DNA of 64,000 nt from an uncultured Dermabacter sp. (GTDB lineage Bacteria; Actinomycetota; Actinomycetes; Actinomycetales; Dermabacteraceae), in the NCBI GenBank assembly GCA_947252755.1, contig CAMXWV010000009.1:51558-115557 (forward strand). Reading direction: 5' to 3'. Position numbers and translations under genes: made by a program. Under the pieces are notes generated by a model that saw nothing but the letters and a program-made list of their open reading frames with translations, searched no databases and was not told where the DNA came from. Below are positions 49,432 to 57,759 of the stretch, one piece after another (within the stretch, counting starts at the first letter, position 1; each line of letters starts with the position of its first letter).

Positions 49432-50223
49432 ATGACCGTTGCCCTTCCCACCGCCGAACCACCGCGCGACCATCTTCTCGCCTACTGTCTGGTGGACGAT
49501 CATGGCCGCGCCCTTACCTCCAGCAGCCCCGACGAGCCGTTCTATGCCGCCAGCACCATCAAACTGCTGGTGCTGAGCACACTCTTGAGCGCATCAGCCG
49601 CCGATCGCGTCAGCCTCGCATCACAGGTGAGCGTGGCCGGCTCCTTCACCGGCAGCGATGGCACCTCGTTTCAGCTCACCGGCGACCACGTGGATCCTGC
49701 GCATCCGCACACCGGCGCCCGCGTGAGTCTGCGCGAGCTCGCCCATCGCATGATCGCCCGCTCCAGCAACGAAGCCACCAACCAACTGGTGGAGCTGCTG
49801 GGGTTCGACGCGTGCCGCGCTGAAGCGCAGCGCCTCTCACTGACATCCGCCACCCGGTTGGAGCGGCTCATCGGGGACGCGTCAGCTCTGAAAGCCGGGC
49901 TCACGAACACCGTGTCAGCCCGCGACCTCACAACCCTGCTGCGCGCAGTGACAACCTCGACGCTGCCCCGCGCTGAAGCGGAGTGCGCGTGGGCGGCACT
50001 GAGTGATCAGCAGATTCCGATCATCGGGCGCGCGCTCCTCCCGGGTATCCGCTGGGGCTCGAAGTCAGGATGGGTGGACGGGTATCGGCACGATGGGGCC
50101 AGCATCCAGACGCCAACCGGGCTCGTGCACCTCGCCGTGCTCACCCGGGGCTGGGATGAGGAGGAAGCGGACCGCGCCATCATGGACGTGACTCGGCGCC
50201 TCCTGCCCGACCTGTGCCGCTGA
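49432..50223 (+). CDS. Beta-lactamase-like serine hydrolase, cytoplasmic
   Basis: A 263-residue protein of the class A beta-lactamase/DD-peptidase fold. Motifs: ASTIKL (nucleophile Ser-x-x-Lys, about 41-45), SSNEATNQL (the SxN equivalent), and KSGWVDG (KTG equivalent). TRLERLIGD aligns with the omega loop but has no Glu at the deacylating position, and the loop is short. No signal peptide is present, so it is probably intracellular or exported by another route. It is unlikely to be an efficient beta-lactamase; an esterase, DD-peptidase-like or other serine hydrolase role fits better. Its stop codon lies inside the first of three 32-bp tandem repeats. Confidence 0.8.
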   Translation: MTVALPTAEPPRDHLLAYCLVDDHGRALTSSSPDEPFYAASTIKLLVLSTLLSASAADRVSLASQVSVAGSFTGSDGTSFQLTGDHVDPAHPHTGARVSLRELAHRMIARSSNEATNQLVELLGFDACRAEAQRLSLTSATRLERLIGDASALKAGLTNTVSARDLTTLLRAVTTSTLPRAEAECAWAALSDQQIPIIGRALLPGIRWGSKSGWVDGYRHDGASIQTPTGLVHLAVLTRGWDEEEADRAIMDVTRRLLPDLCR

Positions 50224-50291
50224 TCCAGTGCCTCCTGCCCGACCTGTGCCACTGATGCAGCGCCTCCTGCCCGGCACACACCGCTGATCCG
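50196..50291. repeat. Three 32-bp tandem repeats spanning a gene 3' end
   Basis: Units 50196-50227, 50228-50259 and 50260-50291 begin GCGCCTCCTGCCCG or close variants. The TGA of the serine hydrolase is in unit one. Because 32 is not a multiple of three, a change in copy number would not alter the protein beyond this stop. Confidence 0.88.
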
Positions 50292-50346
50292 GCTCCTCAC
50301 GCCCCGCCCACACCCCTGACCAGTTCCCATCAGTAAGCCCGCCAGG

Positions 50347-51423
50347 TCAATCGACCAGGCCGGTCCACCGTCCTGCACCGGCATAGTCGCCGGTCGTGTC
50401 GTATCCGGACAGGGAGATCTGCTCCACCGAACGAGCCGCATTCGGAGCGTGGAGAATCCTATCCTCCCCCACGTAGAACGCCACATGCCGGATGGACTCG
50501 GAACCTGGCCGGCTCGCGAAGAACACCAGGTCACCGCGTTGGAGATCCTCGCGCGCAACCGGGGTCAGACCGGAGTTGTTCTTCTGGGGACCGGCGTCGC
50601 GATGAATCCTGATCCCGTGGTGACCAAGCGCGGTTAACGTGAACCCTGAGCAGTCGAACCCGTAGCCGCTGACACCGGCCCACAGGTACCGCAGACCCAG
50701 GAACCGTTCCGCAGTGGCGATCACGTCTTCCACGGAGGGTGCAGGAGGCTTCTCCCCTTGGGCACGAACCACGGCGTCTGCCAAGGCCAGGTGGCGGGAG
50801 CCGCCGCCGGGCACGGCAACTTCAATTGAACGCCCAGTGCGGCGGATCACCGGCAGGATCGTGTTGAACGAGACGGCAAGCTGAGGGTGCCGCAGCGAAG
50901 GATTCCGGTACAGGTGGGTGCGGGTTGCCGTGACAGTGGCGAGCGCGCGGGTTCGTGCCGCATGGGCGAACTCGTCGTCCACCACGAGCTGGCGGAGCGG
51001 GACCCAGCCGGGGTAGCCGCGCGGATCACGCGGGGTGGGCTGATGAGTAACGACGACGCGCGCCCACTCTCCCCGGATCTCATCCACGATCACTTCGCTG
51101 CCGAGCACCGCCTGCGTTTCGAGTTGGCCCGTCAGCCAACGACGCACCTCCGTATCCTCCATAGCGCGGTTCCACGCATCGAGGTCAACGGGCCGGCTCA
51201 GGGACGGGTCATCGATCCCGGGGCGGTTGCGGTTCGGCCCCACCCAGGCGGTGGCCACGGTCACCGCAACATGGGCACGCTCGCCCACTCGCGGGGTTCG
51301 GCCGCGTTCACGGTGCGGCGGGGCTGCCAGGGCTGATCCACCGGCTGCGAATGCGGCAGCGAGGCTGCCCAGGGCTGCTGCTTGAAGGCCGTGTCGGCGG
51401 GTGAAGTCAACATGCGTGTCCAT
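50347..51423 (-). CDS. Secreted NlpC/P60 gamma-D-glutamyl peptidase (YkfC-like)
   Basis: A 358-residue exported hydrolase. A signal peptide with twin arginines (FTRRHGLQAAALGSLAAAFAAGGSALAA) precedes two SH3-like regions. The C-terminal NlpC/P60 domain has catalytic Cys in YGFDCSGF, His in IRHVAFYV and a polar residue/His in ILHAPN. The layout of SH3 domains plus NlpC/P60 is that of YkfC-type gamma-D-Glu-diaminopimelate endopeptidases, which trim murein peptides to L-Ala-D-Glu. ATG 51423 follows AAGGAGAGAACC. It is the last gene of an operon with a dipeptide epimerase and a DUF819 transporter. Confidence 0.87.
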   Translation of the reverse strand: MDTHVDFTRRHGLQAAALGSLAAAFAAGGSALAAPPHRERGRTPRVGERAHVAVTVATAWVGPNRNRPGIDDPSLSRPVDLDAWNRAMEDTEVRRWLTGQLETQAVLGSEVIVDEIRGEWARVVVTHQPTPRDPRGYPGWVPLRQLVVDDEFAHAARTRALATVTATRTHLYRNPSLRHPQLAVSFNTILPVIRRTGRSIEVAVPGGGSRHLALADAVVRAQGEKPPAPSVEDVIATAERFLGLRYLWAGVSGYGFDCSGFTLTALGHHGIRIHRDAGPQKNNSGLTPVAREDLQRGDLVFFASRPGSESIRHVAFYVGEDRILHAPNAARSVEQISLSGYDTTGDYAGAGRWTGLVD

Positions 51424-51477
51424 GGTTCTCTCCTTGTGTTGGGTCTGAGCGTCCACTGGCTGCTCGCCGGCGTTCTG

Positions 51478-52638
51478 TCACGGGTGGTCATCCAGTGGCT
51501 GTTCACCGGGTGAGAGCGGATCGAGTCCGAGCCCGGGCCCGCCCGTCAGGTTCAGAACGCCGTTGGTGACGGTGTATCCGCCTGCCGGTACCTGTTCAGC
51601 GAACCACTGGGGCGAGTCAAGGTCGATCATGGTGATCGCCGGGTGCGCACAGGCGAGATGCGCTGCCGCTGTGATGGAGATGCGCGGCTCCATCATGGCG
51701 CCCACCATGCACGGCACTCCCGCGGTATGGGCCGCGTCGGCGATGGCGATCGCTTCGCTGATGCTCCCGCTCTTGGCGAGCTTGATATTGAGCAGGTCTG
51801 CAGCACGGGCGTCGATCACTCGCTGCGCATCAGCGGCGGTCCAAATCGACTCGTCGGCCATGATTGGGATCTGCGTGGCCGCGGTGACTCGGGCCATGCC
51901 GTCAAGGTCGTCGGCAGGGCAGGGCTGCTCGATCAGATCAATCGGCAGGCCATCGGCGTCGAATCGGCGGATGATGGTGATCGCGTCGTCCGCTGACCAA
52001 CCCTGGTTGGCGTCAAGGCGGAGCCTGACCCCGGGGGCCGCATCCACCACGGCCTGCAGACGCTGACGGTCCTCCTCCGGATCTGAGCCGAGCTTGATCT
52101 TGAGGATCTGTTCACCCTGGGCGGCGGCAGCCCGCGCCTCCTCGGCCATGGTGTCCGGGGCCTGCAGAGAAATGGTCATGTCATTGACCATGGCGCGCTC
52201 GGGCTCCGGCCAGCCGCCGCGGCTTGCGAGAACCGCTGCCAGCGGCTGATTCGTGAGGCGGGACCACGCGTCGAACAGGGCCACGCTGACGGCTGCGCTG
52301 GCGCTGCTCGACCCGTTTCCGGCCGCGGCCGCCACCCGCGCGTCCAACTGGTGGATGCTGCCGCGTTCACCGGTCAGTGCGGGGCTGAGCGCGGAGCGGA
52401 CGCACCGCAGGATGCTGGCGCAGTCCTCCCCGGTGACAGCCACGGTCTCAGCAGCGGAGCCCTGCCCAACGACGCGTTCTCCCGAGGGTGATTCCACCTC
52501 ACAGTCCACCACCACGTAGTCCACGCTGGCGGTGCTCCGCTGAGCGGTGATGAACGGCCGCAGCAGCGGCGCCCGGTGCGCATGGGCACGCACCGACACC
52601 ACCCTCAGCGGGATGTCCTTCACAGTTGTTTCGCTCAT
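51478..52638 (-). CDS. L-Ala-D/L-Glu epimerase-like enolase-superfamily enzyme
   Basis: A 386-residue muconate-lactonizing-subgroup enzyme. Catalytic Lys pair in ILKIKLGSD, metal ligands in RLDANQGW, DLIEQPCP and MADESIW, and the second-face Lys in NIKLAKSGSI. This pattern is that of dipeptide epimerases such as YkfB/YcjG, which convert L-Ala-D-Glu to L-Ala-L-Glu for further breakdown. ATG 52638 has AAGGGGG upstream; the longer frame is a shadow. It lies 11 bp after the DUF819 gene and 54 bp before the NlpC/P60 gene. This neighbourhood strongly supports murein peptide use. Confidence 0.87.
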   Translation of the reverse strand: MSETTVKDIPLRVVSVRAHAHRAPLLRPFITAQRSTASVDYVVVDCEVESPSGERVVGQGSAAETVAVTGEDCASILRCVRSALSPALTGERGSIHQLDARVAAAAGNGSSSASAAVSVALFDAWSRLTNQPLAAVLASRGGWPEPERAMVNDMTISLQAPDTMAEEARAAAAQGEQILKIKLGSDPEEDRQRLQAVVDAAPGVRLRLDANQGWSADDAITIIRRFDADGLPIDLIEQPCPADDLDGMARVTAATQIPIMADESIWTAADAQRVIDARAADLLNIKLAKSGSISEAIAIADAAHTAGVPCMVGAMMEPRISITAAAHLACAHPAITMIDLDSPQWFAEQVPAGGYTVTNGVLNLTGGPGLGLDPLSPGEQPLDDHP

Positions 52639-52649
52639 AACAGCCCCCT

Positions 52650-53801
52650 TCACAGCATCGAAAGAAGCTGGGACATCGCCAGTCCCACAAAGGTGCCCAG
52701 CAGGGATCCGATCAGCGCGTAGAGAACACCCACCGGCACCAGTTGGCGGTTGAAGGCGCTGGCCACAACCGGCGCGGAGGCGATCCCGCCGATGTTCGCG
52801 GTAGACGCCACCGCGAGGGAGAACAGTTCGGTTTTGGTGAGCTTCGCGTACGCCACCATGACGATGATGTGGATCAGGAGCACCAGGAAGCCCACCAGGA
52901 TGTAGAGCGGCGCCTGGGTCAGCGCGGAGAAGTCCGAACCGGATGCGATCTGGCCGATCACGATGAACAGCATCAGCGTGGCCACCTCGGTGGATCCGGC
53001 CACTGAGCCGATCGGCGTGTGCGCGGCTGCCAGGCCGAGCAGGGACACGATGATGATCGTCCACGCGGTGCCGTTGAGAACATCTCCCACCTCCGGCAGC
53101 ATGCCGCCGATCCAGATGGCCGCAATGGACACGGTGAGGGAGCCGAACACGCAGATCGCCAGGGAGGCGGTGGTGACGGGTTTCTCGTCCTCGTCGAACA
53201 CGCCTTCGTGAGCGCTGAGGTAGGCCGTGTCAGCCTTGGTGAAGCGGTTGAAGCGGTCAGACAGTGCAACCGAAGAGAACATCGCCATCAGCCACACGGA
53301 GTACACGAGTGTGTCTGTGATGAGGGCGTACCCGAAGATGTTCTCCGGTGCTTGCAGCACGTCCTGTACGGCCACCATGTTGGCGCTTCCGCCGGTCCAG
53401 GAGGCGAGCAGCGCTGAGAGCACTTTCCACGATTCAGGGTGGAGTGCGCCCTTGAACAGCACGTACACAACCACGATGCCAAGTGCGAGGGAGCCGGCAG
53501 CCACCGCGTAGGTGAGCAGAAGCTTGGGGCCCAGGCGGATGATCTTGCGGAGGTCGCAGCCGAAGAGGAACAGGAAGATCATTGCGGGCAGCACAACCGT
53601 TTTGACTTCGCTGAGGGCGGCTCGTGTCTCATCACCCTGGCCGAACAGGCCCAGTGAGTTGAGCGCTGCGCACACCAGGTACATCATCACCATGCCGGGG
53701 ACGTACTTGAACAGCTTCCACCCGGTTGTCTTCTCCAGGACGATGAGGATGCAGGAGAGTCCGAGGATGACTCCGAGCATCAGGGGGCCGTCGGTGATCA
53801 C
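52650..53801 (-). CDS. DUF819 (YjcL-type) membrane transporter
   Basis: A 383-residue membrane protein of about ten helices. SALLASWTGGSANMVAVQDVL and VASTANIGGIASAPVVASAF are the two conserved inverted-repeat signatures of the DUF819 family. Biochemical function is not established for the family, but members often sit beside dipeptide epimerases, as here. A role in uptake or export of murein peptides or acidic dipeptides is inferred. First gene of its operon. Confidence 0.85.
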   Translation of the reverse strand: MITDGPLMLGVILGLSCILIVLEKTTGWKLFKYVPGMVMMYLVCAALNSLGLFGQGDETRAALSEVKTVVLPAMIFLFLFGCDLRKIIRLGPKLLLTYAVAAGSLALGIVVVYVLFKGALHPESWKVLSALLASWTGGSANMVAVQDVLQAPENIFGYALITDTLVYSVWLMAMFSSVALSDRFNRFTKADTAYLSAHEGVFDEDEKPVTTASLAICVFGSLTVSIAAIWIGGMLPEVGDVLNGTAWTIIIVSLLGLAAAHTPIGSVAGSTEVATLMLFIVIGQIASGSDFSALTQAPLYILVGFLVLLIHIIVMVAYAKLTKTELFSLAVASTANIGGIASAPVVASAFNRQLVPVGVLYALIGSLLGTFVGLAMSQLLSML

Positions 53802-53865
53802 TTCAGCTCCTTAGGGGTTGATGGCGGGGGGTTATAGAAGGGGGTTGACCAGCCGGATGCTCGCT

Positions 53866-53918
53866 TTAAACAGAAAAGCCGGAAGCACGACGAGCGCATG
53901 CACGCTCCTGTGCTTCCG
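53866..53918 (-). terminator. Rho-independent terminator of the DUF3870 gene
   Basis: On the minus strand CGGAAGCAC and GTGCTTCCG (53918-53910 and 53888-53880) enclose an inner GAGCG/CGCTC stem. They are followed by GCTTTTCTGTTTAAA. It lies after the stop of the DUF3870 gene and just before the DUF819 promoter. Confidence 0.8.
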
Positions 53919-53966
53919 ACGGGATCCGGTTCGGTGATGGTCCGGGCTGGCGGGATGGGTATTCGA

Positions 53967-54287
53967 TTAGGTCGCGGCTGCGGCCACGAGGTCACGGTAT
54001 TTCACCGCTGCATTGCGCACTGCGGCTGCGAGTGCGCGCTGCGATGAGCCGTGGTACCTCGAGGTGATCGCATCCACGAGCAGGTCATCCTCGAGCAGGC
54101 TGCGACCCTCCAGGATCTCCCTGATGAACTCGGCAGTGAGGCCCAGGGTGGTGGTGCAATCCGCACGAACTATGACGTGGGTCTCATTATCTACAACGAG
54201 GCCCACAAAGAAAAGACCCCACTGCGAGGTGATCGGATTATTCGTCGGGGCTTTCGCTTCCCCGGTCAGGTAGATCGTGCTCGCCAT
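53967..54287 (-). CDS. DUF3870 domain protein
   Basis: A 106-residue protein: IYLTGEAKAPTNNPITSQWGLFFVGLVVD, then CTTTLGLTAEFIREILEG and YHGSSQRALAAAVRNAAVKYRDL. This pattern is the DUF3870 family, small cytosolic proteins of unknown role found mainly near amino-acid or peptide catabolic genes. ATG 54287 (MASTIY) is the family-consistent start; the longer frame upstream is antisense to the phosphatase start. It has its own terminator, so it is separate from the murein-peptide operon that follows. Confidence 0.75.
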   Translation of the reverse strand: MASTIYLTGEAKAPTNNPITSQWGLFFVGLVVDNETHVIVRADCTTTLGLTAEFIREILEGRSLLEDDLLVDAITSRYHGSSQRALAAAVRNAAVKYRDLVAAAAT

Positions 54288-54334
54288 GCGCTCATCGTAA
54301 CTGCGGTGAACGGCCGGATCGCTACGCTGAGAGC

Positions 54335-55066
54335 ATGTCCGCTTCAACCACCCCCGGGTTCTCCCATATCCCCTCCGCAACTCGTTCCCTGCTGCGGGAG
54401 GACCTCCCGGATGGGGTGCTCCGGCTCCATCTGACACGACACGGCCGCACCGAGTTCAATGAGCGCCAGCTGATGCAAGGGTGGAGTGATGCACCGCTGA
54501 CCGAGGCAGGACTGGCGAACATCCGGGCCGCTGCTGACCTGCTCGCTGATACCCCGTACACAGCCGCCTATGCCAGCTCTCTTCCGAGGGCTGTGCGCAC
54601 GGCGGAGATGATCCTTGAACACCACCCCACGCTGCGGGTGAGCACGCTTGATGATCTTCGTGAACTGCATTTCGGGGAGTTCGAATCCCGGCCGGTTCCG
54701 GAGTTCATGGCGCACGTGGGCGATCCGCGCACCTTCTTCACCAGCGTGTTCACAGGCACCAGTCCCGCGCTGCCAGGTGGTGAGGATGGCGCCGCGTTTG
54801 CTGCTCGAACGGCCGACGCGCTCGAGCACATCGTCAACGCACACCCGGATGGCGGCCATGTGCTCGTGGTGGCGCATGGCCTCACGCTGAAGGTGCTGCT
54901 GGCATCCGCAGCGGGGCCCATTCTTGAACCGATCAGCAACGCTGGAGTGAGCATCATGGATCGGATGCCGGATGGTGAGCTGGTGATCCGGGCGTTCAAC
55001 GTGGATGCGTCGGGAGCGGCGGGGGCTGAGCCGAGCGTGCTGCGAGGGCTGTCGCAGGAGCGCTGA
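54335..55066 (+). CDS. Histidine phosphatase family protein
   Basis: A 243-residue phosphoglycerate-mutase-like phosphatase. LTRHGRTEFNERQLMQGWSDAPLTEAG has the catalytic His and Arg, SSLPRAVRTAEMI the second Arg, RELHFGEFESRP the general-acid Glu, and VVAHGLTLKVLL the second His. It probably dephosphorylates small metabolites. The first 25 residues are an extra Ser/Thr-rich segment. Divergent from the DUF3870 gene with 47 bp between starts, so they may share control. Confidence 0.9.
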   Translation: MSASTTPGFSHIPSATRSLLREDLPDGVLRLHLTRHGRTEFNERQLMQGWSDAPLTEAGLANIRAAADLLADTPYTAAYASSLPRAVRTAEMILEHHPTLRVSTLDDLRELHFGEFESRPVPEFMAHVGDPRTFFTSVFTGTSPALPGGEDGAAFAARTADALEHIVNAHPDGGHVLVVAHGLTLKVLLASAAGPILEPISNAGVSIMDRMPDGELVIRAFNVDASGAAGAEPSVLRGLSQER

Positions 55067-55067
55067 C

Positions 55068-56039
55068 TCACGCCGCCATTCCCGAGCCCGGCGGCTCAGC
55101 GTCAGGACTGCCTGGTTCGGCGCGTGGACTGCGCGGCTCAGTGTTCGGACTGCGAGGCTCAGGGTCAGGACTGGGCGGCCGAGCGTCAGGACTGCGGGGC
55201 TCGGGGTCAGGACTGTCTGGTTCGGCGCGTGGACTGCGCGGCTCGGGGTCAGGGCTGGGCGGCCGAGCGTCAGGGCTGGGCGGTTCAGACAGCGGCTGGT
55301 CCAGGAAACGGCCGAGTGATCCCATCGGCGCCCGCCACCGCACGCCCGGCACTCGCACTCGCACCGCAGCGCCCTCATGAAGGGCACACCCGCACGCCAT
55401 CCCATGCAGCATCGCCTCCTGCTGGTCAAGCGGCCGAGCCACCCAGTTCTTGCGCAGCTCCCCCTGCTTGATCCCGCACGTGTCCAGAACATTCGCGATC
55501 ATCCGAGCTGACCGCCGGGCGTTCTCAAGTTCTCCCGATGTGTGCAGCACCGTCATCTCCAGCACACCGGTGCGCAGCATGTGCATGACTTCCTCGTGTC
55601 CGCTCCATGCGATCGTGTGAAAATCTTCGCCGCGGGCCTTGTGCAGCTCGCCGGCGACGAACGCGGTCACGCGCGCGGCCATGTTCCGGTTGGCGAGGCT
55701 CACATGCAGGAGAACGCCCCTGGCCGCCAGCAGACGCTGCGCTGGAATCAGCGCCTTCGCCTCCGGTGTGGCCTCCGGACAGAGCGAATCATGCACCCGG
55801 ATCACGTCATCCAGCAGGGCAAACGCCTGGTCAAGGCTGGGCCGATCACAGAACGGGAACCGCTCAGCGAACAGGTCCCCCTCGAATGGGTCCAGCAGCA
55901 GGCGGATCACCTCAGCAAGGTCATCCACCTGGGAGTGCCCGAGCGCAGCCTCGAGCATGAGCCAGCCGGTGAACGTGCCCGGATCGGGAGGGTAGTCAGT
56001 GGAGAACGACGGGTGGGCAGCGATCATGTGTGCAGTCAT
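55068..56039 (-). CDS. Unknown protein with Pro-Glu-Ser repeat tail
   Basis: About 323 residues from ATG 56039; no family recognised. Residues 1-235 look globular and mostly helical (HPSFSTDYPPDPGTFTGW, LLLDPFEGDLF, WSGHEEVMHMLRTGVLEM), with some conserved-looking His, Glu and Trp. The last ~75 residues repeat SPDPEPR, SPRAEP and SPDARPP in an order built from 15-bp DNA units (55080-55290). It ends 1 bp after the phosphatase gene, convergently. Expected cytoplasmic: no signal or membrane helix. Confidence 0.6.
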   Translation of the reverse strand: MTAHMIAAHPSFSTDYPPDPGTFTGWLMLEAALGHSQVDDLAEVIRLLLDPFEGDLFAERFPFCDRPSLDQAFALLDDVIRVHDSLCPEATPEAKALIPAQRLLAARGVLLHVSLANRNMAARVTAFVAGELHKARGEDFHTIAWSGHEEVMHMLRTGVLEMTVLHTSGELENARRSARMIANVLDTCGIKQGELRKNWVARPLDQQEAMLHGMACGCALHEGAAVRVRVPGVRWRAPMGSLGRFLDQPLSEPPSPDARPPSPDPEPRSPRAEPDSPDPEPRSPDARPPSPDPEPRSPNTEPRSPRAEPGSPDAEPPGSGMAA

Positions 56040-56146
56040 GCGGGCATCGTGCCGGGCTGAGGGTGACGCATGCCATGGTTGGGCATGCGTCGGGGATAAC
56101 TGGGCGTCCCCTGGTGCCCCGCGGGCGGGCTTCATAGACTCATGCC

Positions 56147-56596
56147 ATGAACGAAAGCATCCGCCCCGACCAGTCCATGCTCGATACTCCCTCCGGCTTC
56201 ACCTTCGGCACCCGCAGCGCTCGCGGCTTCCATGACACCGTGGAGATCGTGCGCTCCGCGCTCGCCGAGCACGGCTTCGGCATCGTGTCCGAAATCGATC
56301 TGAAGAAGACCTTCCACACCAAGCTCGACAAGGAGATCCGCCACCACCTGGTGCTCGGCGCCTGCAGCGCACCATTCGCGTACGCCGTCACACAGGCGGT
56401 GCCGTCCGTGGCAGCGCTGATCCCGTGCAACGTGGTGGTGCGCGAGCTGGAGGACGACACGTGCGCAATCGAAGCGTTCGACCCGGGCGTGATGGCATCC
56501 CTCGCTGGCGAGGAGAACCTCACTGCTGAGCTGCGCGAACTCGCCGGCTCGGTCCGTTCAGACCTCATGAAAGCGGTTGCGAGCATCAGCGCCTGA
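56147..56596 (+). CDS. DUF302 domain protein
   Basis: A 149-residue protein. FHDTVEIVRSALAEHGFGIVSEIDLKKTF and the later VLGACSAPFAYAVTQAVPSVAALIPCNVVVRE are the DUF302 core. The family is small, cytosolic or exported, of unsettled function, with structures showing a dimeric alpha/beta fold. The gene diverges from the unknown protein upstream. Confidence 0.88.
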   Translation: MNESIRPDQSMLDTPSGFTFGTRSARGFHDTVEIVRSALAEHGFGIVSEIDLKKTFHTKLDKEIRHHLVLGACSAPFAYAVTQAVPSVAALIPCNVVVRELEDDTCAIEAFDPGVMASLAGEENLTAELRELAGSVRSDLMKAVASISA

Positions 56597-56682
56597 GCGC
56601 GCCGGCGCCCCATACCCGCGCGGGCCGGGTAGCCGTGCCCGCACCCGCGAGTGTGCCCGCTCCCGGTCAACCCCGCCCATCT

Positions 56683-56748
56683 CCGCGCACCTGTCCCCGA
56701 TCACCTCGCCTATCACCGCGCACCTGTCCCCGATCACCTCGCCTATCA
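56683..56748. repeat. Two perfect 33-bp tandem repeats
   Basis: Units 56683-56715 and 56716-56748, each starting CCGCGCACCTGTCCCCGATC, lie between the DUF302 and SUFU-like genes. Confidence 0.85.
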
Positions 56749-56786
56749 CCGCGCGCCGGGTCTGCTCCACGGCGTACTGTGGAGCG

Positions 56787-57557
56787 ATGGGAATCTTCGA
56801 TTGGCTCAGTGAGCGGCGCTCGGGTCGCTCGGCCGCGTCGAAGGCGCTGATCCGCGCGGTGGGCGCGTCGTACGACGAAAAGCTGACCCCCACGAGCGCA
56901 GAAGTGGAACCGGACAACCCCAGCGGCCTGCGCATGATCGACGCGTACCCGATCGCGCACCCGGTTCCGCACTGGCTGTATGTGACCGACGGGCTGAGTG
57001 CTGATCACTCGGCTGAGGCTGACGAGACTCACCCTGCGGCGGCTGACGGCGATGACACGGTCGATGCTGGCCGAAATGACCACCCGGCTGGGTTCGGCGG
57101 CGGCGTGTCTGACACTGGCGTGTCTGACGCCGGCGACAGCCTGTCCGACGCTGGTGACGCCGGCCCCTCCCCTTCGCTCGGCATCGAATTCACCATGCGG
57201 GTATTAGACGAGCGCGCCACTCTGCCCTCGCGAACCCCGCCGGAATGGCCGATGCAGAAACTCCTGCAGCTGGTTCTGGAGGAGGCGGGGCGGCCGGACA
57301 CTCTCACAGAGGGCTCCACGGTCATGTTCCCCACCTCTGCGCAGGTGCCGCTGCAGCCTCCGGAGCTGTCCAATGTGCTGGTGCTCGCGGACCCGGTGCT
57401 GGGCCTGCAGGAGGTCGACGCGATCGGGCCCGTGCAGTTTCTGCAAGTAGTCCTGATCAGCGACGATGACTACCGCGACGTGCGCGAATCCGGCCTTGAG
57501 CCCGTGGTGGCACGCCTACGGGCGCAGTCCCCGCTCGCACCGATCATCGTGAACTGA
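56787..57557 (+). CDS. Suppressor-of-fused (SUFU) domain protein
   Basis: A 256-residue protein. The SUFU core is visible in the C-terminal half (IEFTMRVL, PPEWPMQKLLQLVLEEAG, LQEVDAIGPVQFLQVVLISDDDY). A linker of about 60 residues, Asp/Gly/Ser-rich, splits it from the N-terminal part (YPIAHPVPHWLYVTDGLS). Bacterial SUFU proteins are often immunity-like or unassigned. ATG 56787 has GGAG close by; the in-frame upstream extension reads through tandem repeats and is rejected. No toxin gene is adjacent. Confidence 0.75.
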   Translation: MGIFDWLSERRSGRSAASKALIRAVGASYDEKLTPTSAEVEPDNPSGLRMIDAYPIAHPVPHWLYVTDGLSADHSAEADETHPAAADGDDTVDAGRNDHPAGFGGGVSDTGVSDAGDSLSDAGDAGPSPSLGIEFTMRVLDERATLPSRTPPEWPMQKLLQLVLEEAGRPDTLTEGSTVMFPTSAQVPLQPPELSNVLVLADPVLGLQEVDAIGPVQFLQVVLISDDDYRDVRESGLEPVVARLRAQSPLAPIIVN

Positions 57558-57582
57558 GCACCGGAGTGGGGGCACGTTCCGT

Positions 57583-57643
57583 GCACGAGTGATACGGAAT
57601 CCCCCAAAATGACGCATTCCGGGGGATTCCGTATCACTCGTGC
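57583..57643. repeat. Perfect 23-bp inverted repeat E
   Basis: Arms 57583-57605 and 57621-57643 are exact complements (left arm begins GCACGAGTGATACGG) around a 15-base loop. It is the longest perfect hairpin in the window. It lies between convergent SUFU-like and symporter genes and could terminate both, but lacks T-runs. No other copy in the window. Confidence 0.9.
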
Positions 57644-57759
57644 TCAGTGGCCCGGGCCCAGGAACCCGGGCTCCCGAGGCCCAGGCGCCCCTGGCACCAG
57701 GCCCCAAAGACGCCCGGACGCCCCGGGCACCGGGCCCTGGGGCGCCCTCACCCGAGCAT

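Noticed and set aside
49432..50223. Antibiotic-resistance beta-lactamase
   Set aside because: No signal peptide and no omega-loop Glu; resistance is not supported.
54679..54691. tRNA T-loop-like GTTCGAATCCCGG
   Set aside because: It is inside the histidine phosphatase coding frame, and no acceptor, D or anticodon arms pair around it.
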